Below, piece after piece: positions 55,226-64,000 of a DNA stretch of 64,000 bases; the first letter of the stretch is position 1, and the number at the start of each line of letters is the position of its first letter. The stretch covers positions 10,878,041-10,942,040 of the forward strand of contig CM026562.1 of NCBI GenBank assembly GCA_015143295.1. Reading direction: 5' to 3'. Source of the stretch: Tetracentron sinense (taxonomy: Eukaryota > Streptophyta > Magnoliopsida > Trochodendrales > Trochodendraceae). The notes below the pieces were generated by a model, which was given only the letters and a program-made list of their open reading frames with translations, searched no databases and had not been told where the DNA came from. Made by a program: the position numbers and the translations under genes.

Positions 55226-56411
55226 TATCACTTAAAGAAATTTAAGAAAATCCTATCTGAATTTTAAAATTAATTTTATTAAAAATTTTTGTTGGAAAAT
55301 ATAATGTTTTTATTATTTTCCGATTGGATCTATATGAGATATAGATTTATCGAGCTCAATGATAATTGTTGTCATTTAATTGTATGAGATTATATGAGAT
55401 TATAGTTATGGGTCAATCTTATAAATTGTGATAAATTATTTATCATACATTCATATTAGAGAAGAATATGCAGTAGATTTTGGTAATTTTTAAATGACAG
55501 ATTCATTCGGTTTCCCTGATAAAGGGCGAATGAAAATCTGGTTTTCCTAATGCCATTGATGTATCATGCATTAGCTGAGGGTGATCTATTTTTTGGACAA
55601 AATAAGCAGTCTCTCAATTCCCCTTACTTCGAGAAGGATGCTGCGAAAGGAAGGGATCACGAAGTTGTTTGCGAGTTGCCTTTATTCTTACCTCATTCTC
55701 TTGCATTCATGCATTATATTTTATTTGACCCATAGCAATTAATCTCATATAATCATTATTGTTGTTTATTATCATGAGATGATACTTGTTTAGTTTATCA
55801 TAAGATGATATTAACTGTTTATAATTCATGCGATGTTTTATTTTGTTAAAAATAAATTCTCTATATATCATGTCTATATAAGACTGGGGATAAGTCCCTA
55901 AGTATTATGATCTTCTACCATACACTATGTGCTCTTATAGTGGGGAGTCTGAGTAAGCTGATAGGCCAAAGCTGGGCCCAACCCCTCTCACCTATGTGAA
56001 CATATGGTGAAAAATTGATAAGCAAATAGTGGGAGCTACAACGCCAAAGTGTGAGCTTTCGTTAGGTGTTTATTGGGTTAATGGTGGGTGGGCACATGAA
56101 TAAGAGATGTCATACAATAACGTCAAAGCGTGAGTATAACATCCCTTATAGATCAGACAGAAGATCGAATGCTCCAAGATTCACATAATAAGAACTGTGA
56201 AAGTGGAGAAGATAGATTCTATCTACCTATTCAAGGCGATGTAATATTGTGCCCAAAGGCAGGATTACATTAAGCCAGTGACAAGGTATTCTATGCAAAT
56301 TAATCCTTCCTATATTGGCAATACTATTAGAAACAAACTCATAATCTAATAATATTAAATGAATTCAATAGATCCCTAATACTATCTTTAATTACTTTAT
56401 CATTTGATTAG
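55226..56411 (+). other. Long leader upstream of the copia gag-pol, 5' LTR not recognised
   Basis: AT-rich to about 55480, then a stem-loop at 55498-55540 (CAGATT-CATTCG...CGAATG-AAAATCTG with inner TCCCT/AGGG), followed by sequence typical of long copia leaders (repeats of acgycaaagygtgag near 56040 and 56120). No copy of the 3' LTR (60382-62430) is found here, so the 5' LTR is missing or replaced. Confidence 0.5.
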
Positions 56412-59400
56412 ATCATGACAAGCCTTCACCCTCTAACTAAAATTTTACGTGATGAGAAGTTAGTTGGAACTAACTATGTTGACTGGAAAAGAAAAATAAG
56501 AAAGGTATTCGCCACAGACAACCTTGACCTATGTCTTACGACACCTAAACCCGAGATTCCTGATAATGCATCACCAGCCCAAAAGGTTGAGCTGGAGCAA
56601 TAGGAGCGGTCCAATCAGATGACCAAGTGTTACATTCTGACTTAAATGTCTAATATTTTGTAAAGCCAGCATAAACACATGGATAATGCTTATGACATTT
56701 TGCAAAAGTTGCATGAGATGTTTGGTGAGCAAAATCGGTCAGCTCGTTAATAAAATTGAAATCCCTTGTCAACACCAAGATGGCTGAGGGAACTCCAGTC
56801 AGAGAGCACATCATAAAGATGATGGGCTTATTGAATGAACTAGAAATTCTTGGTGGAGAGATGGATGTCATTACTCAAGTTGATACAATTCTGCAGTCAC
56901 TCCCTTCGTCTTTTAATGCGTTCATGTTAAATTATAACATGAATAAGAGTGAAATGTCACTAAGTGAACTTATGAACTCATTGGTGGCTGCAAAGGATTT
57001 GACCAAAAGGTCAACAAAGGGTGAAACATTAATTGTCGATGAACCTGATACTTCCAAGCAAAAAAAAAAGAATAGAAAGAGGAACAAGGGTAAAGGGAAG
57101 TTTAAATACTATAGGAGCAAGGCAAGAGTTACCAAAGGTTCTTTAGGAGATGTTGGCAAGGATTACAAAGGCAAGGGAAAATGTTTCCACTGTGGTAAGA
57201 AATGCCACTGGAAGAGGGACTGTAGGACCTACCTTGCAACTCTTAAGAAGGGTGGCACCGGTACTCAAGGTATAAGATGCTTTGAAGTACTAATTATTGT
57301 TGAGTCAAATTTTTTTGATGGTCCCCCTAATTCATGGTACGTGGATTCTAGATCCACTATACATGTTTGCAATTATTTGCAGGGATTCAAGGAAATCAAA
57401 AAACCAACAAGATAGGAGCAGAAGCTTATAGTTGGTTCGAGTGCAAATATTGCAGTCAAGTCAATAGGCGTTTTTATTCTTTATTTACCTAAAGGAAAAA
57501 CTTTAATTTTAGAAGACTGTTTTTATGTGCCTAGTGCACACAGGAATTTGATATTAGTTTTAAGACTTTTACATTGTGGTTACTCTGTCATTTTTAATTC
57601 AATTGTTGAGATTAAGAAAGATGGAATAGTCTTAATTACTGGTAATCTTATCAACAGTCTCTATTTGATATTTCCTTGGGTAAATAATGTAAGTCTACTA
57701 AGTGACAATGCCTCATCATCTAAAATGTTTAGAACGAAGAGGCATTGCACAAAGTCAACTTATCTTTGGCATAAGAGACTTAGTCATATTAATCTTGATA
57801 GGATTAAGAGGTTAGTAAGAGATGGTCCCCTTGAATTTCCAAGGTAGAACCACTCCCAACTTGTGAGTCATGTCTTGAAGGGAAAATGACCAAGAAACCT
57901 TACCCTAAAGAGGTAGGAAGAGCTGAAGAGAAGTTGAGACTCATGCATAGTGATGTATGTGGTCCATTTAATATTGTTTCTAGATGTCAATACTGGTATT
58001 TTGTTACATTTTCTGATGACTATTCAAGATATAGATATGTCTATTTGATGCAACACAAATCTGACACTTTTGAAAAGTTCAAAGAATTCAGATTAGAAGT
58101 TGAGAATCAAGCAGACAAATCCATTAAGATACTTCGATTAGATCGAGGTGGTGAATACCTCACTAACGATTTATGGTTTACTTAAAGGATAATGGGATTA
58201 TCTCACAATGGTCAAGCCCTGCCTCACCTCAACAAAATGGTGAATCTGAAAGAAGAAACCGGATCTTATTAGATATGGTTTGGTTTATGATGAGCCATGC
58301 CGATGTACCTTCCTATCTCTGGGGGTATACTTTACAAACGGCCATTTATATTTTGAACCGGGTTCTTTCTAAATCAATACTAGTTACACCCTATGAAATT
58401 CGGATTGGGCGAAAACCTAGTTTACAACATCTAAGGGTATGGGGTTATCCTACGCATGTTCGCAAGCTCGAACCTACCAAATTGGAATCTAGAATAGAAA
58501 AATAGAATTTTGTAAGGTATCTAAAGGAAACTAAGGGTTTCTATTTCAACTCCAAGGCAGACCAAATAATTGTTGTTAGGAATCATGCAACCTTTTTGGA
58601 GGAAGATATGGATCTTCTTAAAAAGGTTGAATTTCATGAAATGAAAGACAACACAGCCAGTATCCCACATGAACCTAATTCCTTCACTACAGACTCTTCT
58701 AATTCAATTTCACTGAGAAGGTCTGAAAGAGTTTCTAGACCACCAGATAGACTTCAATATTATAATAGCGAGGTTTATCTAGTTTCCCCTGATAACGAGG
58801 ATACAAATCCTAACACTTATCAGGAAGCTACATTAGATGTAGATGCATCTTAATGGAATAAAGCCATGAATACTGAAATAGATTCTATGTATGACAACGG
58901 CGTGTGGATTTTAGTAGATCCACAAGATGGTATAAAGCCCAATAGATGCAAATGGATCTATAAAAGGAAGAAGGATGCCGATAGAAACATGGAGACCTAT
59001 AAAGCAAGACTTGTTGTAAAAGGCTACACTCAAATTCAAGGAGTTGATTATGAGGATACTTTTTCACTAGTACCTATGCTCAAATCCATCAGGATATTGC
59101 TAGCTATAGCTGCACACCATGACTATGAGATATGACAAATGGATGTCAAAATTGCTTTCTTAAATGGAATGTTAGAAGAAGACATCTATATACAGCAACC
59201 TGAGGGCTTCATTGCTCATAACCAAGAGAACATGGTATGTAAGCTTAACAAGTCAATATATGGTTTAAAACAAGCTTCTAGAAGTTGGAACCAAAGATTT
59301 GATCTTTCGATCAAAGAATTTGGATTCCAAAAGAATTTAGAGGAATCTTGTATTTACAAGAAGGATAGTGGGAGAGCGATAGTATATCTTATTCTCTATG

Positions 59401-60335
59401 TAGATGACATCCTACTAATTGGGAATGATATAGGGATGTTTTCATTAATCAAGATTTGGCTTTCTCAATATTTTTCAATGAAAGATTTGGGAGAGGCATC
59501 CTATATTCTAGGAATTAAGATCATGAGAGATAGAAATTGCCAGATGTTGGGATTGAGCCAAACTTCCTACATTGACAAGATCTTGTCTAGGTACAGTATG
59601 AGTGATTGTAAACCAACTCTCATTCCCTTTAGACATTGTGTTACTTTGTCTAAAAATATGGCCCCTATGTCAGCTGATGAGATCGAGTAGATGAAGAAGT
59701 GCCCATATGCTTCAGCAGTTGGGAGCCTCATATATGCCAAGTTATGTACCAGACTGGATATCTATCATTCAGTGGGAGTTGCTATTCAAGTCAATCATTG
59801 GACTGCTATGAAGCACAACATGAAGTACTTGAAAAGGACTAAGGATTATGTGCTTACTTTTCAATCTGAAGATCTTGTTGGAGTGGGTTATACTGATTTT
59901 GATTTCCAATCTGATCTAGACAATAGAGCTTCCATATCTAGATATGTGTTCACATTGGGTGCTGCTGCTGTGAGTTGGCATAGCATAAAGCAGAAGAGTA
60001 TTGCAGACTCCAACACAGAAGCAGAATTTATTGCGGCTTCTGAAGCTGTAAAAGAAGCAGATTGATTCAGAAGGTTTTTGCAAGAGCTAGGAAATGTTCC
60101 TTCAACACTTAAACCTATCACTCTGTTTTGTGATAGTAATGGTGCAATAGCGCATAGCAAAGAACCAAGGAGCCACAAGAAGATGAAACATGTGGAGAGG
60201 AAGTATCGTCTCATTCAAGAGATTATTAAAAGGCGAGACATTATTGTTACAAAGATTAGGTCTCAACTTAATGTTTCTAACCCGATGACAAAAGCTTTAT
60301 CAGATAAAGTATTTTGTAACGCATTTAGATAGTAT
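56412..60335 (+). pseudogene. copia gag-pol (gag, PR, IN, RT, RNase H)
   Basis: Gag starts MTSLHPLTKILRDEKLVGTN and includes YVDWKRKIRKVF, a Lys/Arg-rich stretch, and the zinc knuckle CFHCGKKCHWKRDC (about 57180-57225). Protease region near WYVDSRSTIHVC (about 57340). Integrase: LWHKRLSHINLDRI, HSDVCGPF, FVTFSDDYSRY, LDRGGEY, PQQNGESERRNR (57760-58300). [45 protein letters not shown] and catalytic YVDDILLIG (about 59398). RNase H: DSNTEAEFIAASEAV, CDSNGAIA (to about 60330). Complete domain set of Ty1/copia, multiply broken. Confidence 0.88.
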
Positions 60336-60363
60336 GGGATTAAAATCTATGTCACAGTAACTT

Positions 60364-60381
60364 TAAGGGCAAGTGGGAGAT
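60364..60381 (+). other. Polypurine tract of the copia element
   Basis: TAAGGGCAAGTGGGAGAT-type purine run directly before TGTTGGACA. Confidence 0.8.
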
Positions 60382-62430
60382 TGTTGGACATTATGCCCTG
60401 AAAAGTCATTTAAATTATATGATTTTTATTAATTAGATTAATAAAGACATCTTCTTTATCTATACGATATGAGATATGGAGTAAGGTCCCTAGGATATAT
60501 TGTAGGAAAGCTATGTGATTGGTTATGGACTTTCACAGGTAGATATAGCTTTCCAGTTCCTTATATAGAGTCACAGCTATGGGTGAAGCTGGGCACTTCA
60601 CTTATATAGCTGCCACAATGCTTAGATGTTCTCAATGGTTGAGATGTAGTTTTATCTCAAACTATTGTAGTGAAGACTACACATCAGCATATTAGTGCAT
60701 AAATGTACATTGACTAATTGCATACAATGAGAGACCTCTTGCATAAACATACTATCAAATAGATGGTCTCTCATTCACATTGAATAGATTTGATGATCCT
60801 TAGATCTGATGAATTCATTTATAACTGAGCAATGATCTGGTTGTTTTGATTGCACCTAAGTACTCTCTACTTGAGGGACTACGATAAGATGACAGTTGGA
60901 TAATCAGAAAGTTATTCAAGTCATGAGAATATCAAACAAAAAATTAATGCTCATTAAATTGAGAGATTATCCAAGTTCTGGTGTAAGATAATCCATTAAG
61001 CTAAAAGCCTACGCAGGTGATTTTGAAATCAAATATATTTGAAATATATTTTTTAATAAAATACATTATATATAATAAAATATTTTTTCAAAATGTTTTA
61101 ACATGAGAAATAGTTTCTCATGGCTTAATCAAATGTCTTGGAACCCCGGATGATGTACAATAGGTTATGGATTAGATAGTATCTTAATCTCGAAGGCCTA
61201 TTAGGGATAATGTTAATGGAAGGATTATTCAAATGCATTAGTTCATGTGGCGGGATCCTTTTGGTTTATGTTCTTTCATTGGGATTCAATTGCAATATGG
61301 ATATCTCACGTCACTTGCAATTCCGGTGTCCTTCAATTAAATGGTCAATGGGATAACACCGGGTAAGCTAGGGTTAGAATGTTCCAGAGCAATCTATAGA
61401 GGTGCTCATAAAGAAATACAAGCTCGTACAAATAGTTAAATGTTAATCTATATTAATAGATTAAATATTAATCTATATTTTAGATTAAATGTTAATATAA
61501 TTTAAAAGGATAAAATAATAATTATTTGACAAACCAAATATAAGGGAATATGGGTTTGACCCATATTCATAAAACCCAAAAAAAGATGGACCTTATAGGT
61601 GGGCCCACGCCCATGGGTAAGACACCCTTAGGTGGCGCCTGCTTTTATCTTCCCTATTTTAAGGGATTTTGGCTAGTAGATAATTATTAATTAATTATCT
61701 CTTATCTAATGAGATTAGATAATTACTTGGTTGTGAAGAAACAAAAGAGATAAAAAGATAATCACTATTCCCTACTATATAGCCCCCCCCCCCCCCCCCC
61801 CCCCCTTTGTGGATAATCTAGATTGTCTAGATTCTATGATCCCTATTTTTTAGGGAGTTGGTTATATCCATTTAATTAAGAAGTCCTTTTTGGAAAAGGA
61901 ATCTTAATTTAGAAGTTTTGTGATAATAAACTTCTTATGAATTAACTAGGAGTCTACTAATGATAAGTGTTATCATTATTAGAAACTCTAATAGATAATT
62001 ATCAAGATATGGATTAGATCCACATCTATAAGTATACTACAAGCAAAACGGTGTGGGGATAGATATTCAACCCCAAGGATTTTCGTGAGCTATAGGAGAA
62101 CACCCAAGGGATTTTCGTGGACTTCTTGTGGGGTTCTAAATTGTTAGAACTCCATAATCTCTTCTTCATCCAAGGATCTTCTTCTTAGGATTGATCTGAG
62201 GATAATTTTGTTCTTCATAAATCTAAGGTAAGATTCGAAAGCTTCACGGAGATAGCGAAGAGCAAGGATCGAGCTGGGATTATTTCTTCGAGAAATCTCT
62301 ACAAAGAGTTCTGAAGTTCTAACGTTCCTGTCCGTCACCGGTGAACATCATTCACCGAGGTATTCTTCTTCTTTAATGTAGTAAATATTAAATGTTTTCT
62401 ATGGTGTAAAGGTCTTCAGGATCCAGTTTT
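60382..62430 (+). repeat. 3' LTR of the copia element
   Basis: Starts TGTTGGACATTATGCCC. Up to 2049 bp, interrupted or bounded at 62431 by a minus-strand gypsy LTR, so the true end is uncertain. It includes a 23-C run (61783-61805) and an inverted repeat cttatctaatgagattagata near 61700-61720. Partly related to the copia LTR-like segment at 8661-9308. Confidence 0.7.
61783..61805. repeat. Homopolymer C tract (23 C)
   Basis: 23 C in a row inside the copia LTR, similar to the run at 2149-2169. Confidence 0.9.
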
Positions 62431-62810
62431 TGTCGCGCCCCAAAATACCCCTAGGAGTTAGGATACTTTGGCGACGTGACTTATCCTTCAACCATCCTGC
62501 AAGAGTATACAAGGCAAGCTAAATAGTGAACTGAAAATTTCTTTCATAACTTAACTGTATTCCGAGTGCAATTACTTACAATAACTGAATAGAAACAAAA
62601 ACGTGTACATGACTCCTTAACTTGAGTTCTAACTCAAATGATATAAATATCCCCAGACATAAGAACCCAAAATACATGTCTCTCTCTCACTCATCCCAAC
62701 CCTATGACCACATGTCAACCCCAAACATCTAACTGACAATCCGAGCAACTCCTACTCTCCATGAACCGCCTTGATATCCGTATGGTGAACCTACCGACAT
62801 CAATAGGTAC

Positions 62811-62833
62811 CGCTGAGTATGGAATACTCAGCG
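62811..62833 (-). other. Shared LTR hairpin, longest form
   Basis: Arms CGCTGAGTAT (62811-62820) and ATACTCAGCG (62824-62833) around three bases; 10 of 10 paired. Confidence 0.75.
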
Positions 62834-63156
62834 AGTACAAGCTCCTAGCTAACAATAGTAGTAACAATAATGAATAATAACGATAATATATCACGCATGG
62901 TACAGTTCATTATCACATATACATGATCAGAGTGCGGAAGCAAATACCAATAACAATTATGCAATCTTGAATATATCATATTAAGTCATGCTTTAACCCA
63001 TTGTGTTTTCAATTATCTCTTGAGTTCCTTATACGCCTCATGCATCTTGTGGTTACCTTAAACCTCTTATGAGATTGTTCTTGTCTTGTGAGAATTCATG
63101 TATGTTTTCTTTTAACTTGCTTGTGAGTTTCTTACGATCCTGCTTGCATGGGAACA

Positions 63157-63518
63157 GATGATAGTTCCTGTACCTGGTCTTAGTATACTATCATCCTTCC
63201 ATATTTCTTTATTCTTGCTTGGAGACAGATACTAGTACCCGTACCTTGTCTTAGTATACTAGTATCCTCTCATACTTGTTAGAAATAGATATTAATGCCC
63301 ATACCTGGTCTTAGTACATTAACACCCTTTCATGCTTATCTTGGAAACATATACTAGTACCCGTACCTGGTCTTAGTACATTAGTATCCTTTCATGCTTG
63401 TCATTTTGCTTGGAGACAGATGCTAGTACCTGTACCTGGTTTTAGTATACCAGCATCCACTCATACTTACTGGGGAACAGATGTTAGTGCCCGTACCTGG
63501 TCTTAGTACACTAACATC
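63157..63518 (-). repeat. Six-unit hairpin array with covarying arms
   Basis: Arms of the units: GATGATAG/CTATCATC (63157, 63188); GATACTAGTA/TACTAGTATC (63228, 63257); GATATTAATG/CATTAACACC (63288, 63317); ATACTA/TAGTAT (63351, 63382); GATGCTAGTA/TACCAGCATC (63419, 63448); GATGTTAGTG/CACTAACATC (63480, 63509). The loops keep a 'gtacctggtcttagta' word while the arms change together. Confidence 0.8.
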
Positions 63519-64000
63519 CTTCCATATTTTTTATTTCTTAATTCTCTTCTTGACTTGTTCTTGTCTTGTTTTCTTGTGAGCCAGGTATGACATATCCAAG
63601 GATATGCCCCACCCTTGACTGGCCCAATGTCTGGCTTTATCATTCGTATCGTAATTTACTTGTCTTATTCTTGTTGTTTCTTACATGGATACTTATACTT
63701 TAGAAACCCGGTTCATGCATGCGTGTATGCTTGTGTGTATAGCATTTGTGGTAATCATGATAACGTGTATAACTCAAGGATAATGTGTAACATTTCAATT
63801 CTCAATAAGGTCATGAGGGAATTTAGACAAAATGTAGAGCATTTGATCAATTTATCATTTTATAGAAAACTACATAAATCCTACTTTCATATTCTTCATT
63901 ACATCCATTAAATTCACATTTAGGCATTTTATCGAACACTAGGCATGTACACATTTAATAGTCGTTTTATTCAAGTTTTTAAGTTCGTGCATTTCATCAA

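Larger units (their letters stand above)
56412..62430 (+). mobile_element. Ty1/copia element (plus strand, 5' LTR not found)
   Basis: gag-pol region (56412-60335), polypurine tract (60364-60381) and a 3' LTR starting TGTTGGACATTATGCCC at 60382. The order PR-IN-RT-RH is that of Ty1/copia; no env-like ORF. The lineage is not fixed by eye (Tork/TAR/Ale-type wording). It is broken in about ten places and truncated at the 5' side. Confidence 0.85.
62431..64000 (-). repeat. Minus-strand gypsy LTR (3' end part, continues beyond window)
   Basis: The plus strand begins TGTCGCGCCCCAAAAT, the reverse of a Tekay-like LTR end. Contains the shared hairpin as a near-perfect palindrome with 10-bp arms CGCTGAGTAT and ATACTCAGCG (62811-62833), a six-unit hairpin array (63157-63518), and a GACATATCC-aa-GGATATGCC hairpin near 63588. 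The rest, with any palindrome cluster, lies beyond the window. Confidence 0.8.

Noticed and set aside
63157-63518. Repeat-spacer look resembling a CRISPR array
   Set aside because: The repeated part is the hairpin loop and the variable part pairs with itself; plant LTR context; no cas genes.
1-64000. A host gene or gene fragment
   Set aside because: Every coding-like stretch of more than about 100 codons was traced to gag, pol or env-like ORFs of LTR elements, or to their shadows.

Overview
This window looks like repeat-rich intergenic heterochromatin of a flowering plant, probably a eudicot; the species cannot be named from the sequence. I see no host protein gene, rRNA or tRNA gene. About 57 of the 64 kb is LTR retrotransposon fossils stacked inside one another. 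Plant origin is shown by Ty3/gypsy chromovirus elements of the Tekay/Del type (LTRs of 2.2-3 kb, primer-binding site TGGTATCAGAGC matching initiator-Met tRNA, a group II-like chromodomain at the integrase C-terminus) and by SIRE/Maximus Ty1/copia elements carrying the extra env-like ORF.

Layout. 1-4439: AT-rich DNA with MITE-like repeats, an inverted pair of one interspersed repeat, a poly-C run and an (AT)n run. 4440-10657: plus-strand gypsy remnant (P1) carrying a solo LTR with a perfect 5-bp duplication (GTTTC) and a copia LTR-like insert. 10658-16216: minus-strand SIRE remnant (S1: 3' LTR, 3' UTR, env-like ORF, RT-RNase H). 16217-22815: minus-strand gypsy (M1) with pol, gag, PBS and 5' LTR. 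22816-34973: plus-strand SIRE derivative (S2), split by a young, nearly complete gypsy (element A, 24243-33897; duplication ACTGA/ATTGA). 34974-35401 plus 52699-53165: a further minus-strand LTR (family C), split by a minus-strand gag-only element (G, 35402-52693; duplication CAGTG/CGGTG), itself split by plus-strand gypsy B (38734-48446; perfect duplication AGGCC). 53166-55225: minus-strand gypsy LTR fragment. 55226-62430: plus-strand Ty1/copia with long leader, gag-pol and 3' LTR. 62431-64000: start of another minus-strand gypsy LTR, cut by the window end.

The most striking feature is the architecture of the LTRs. Although they come from several diverged families, nearly all carry (i) a cluster of family-specific 14-16 bp perfect palindromes lying 40-80 bp upstream of a TATAAATA box, (ii) an array of short hairpins whose arms change together from unit to unit, and (iii) one hairpin (GCTGAG...CTCAGC) shared by every full-length LTR. 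The palindrome module also occurs in both SIRE (Ty1/copia) LTRs and directly in front of the env-like ORF of S1, next to a TATAAAA box, so it looks like a portable promoter cassette used by unrelated elements. The gag/pol boundary of three gypsy copies is a 127-153 bp interval with intron-like GT...AG ends. All counts and distances were read by eye.
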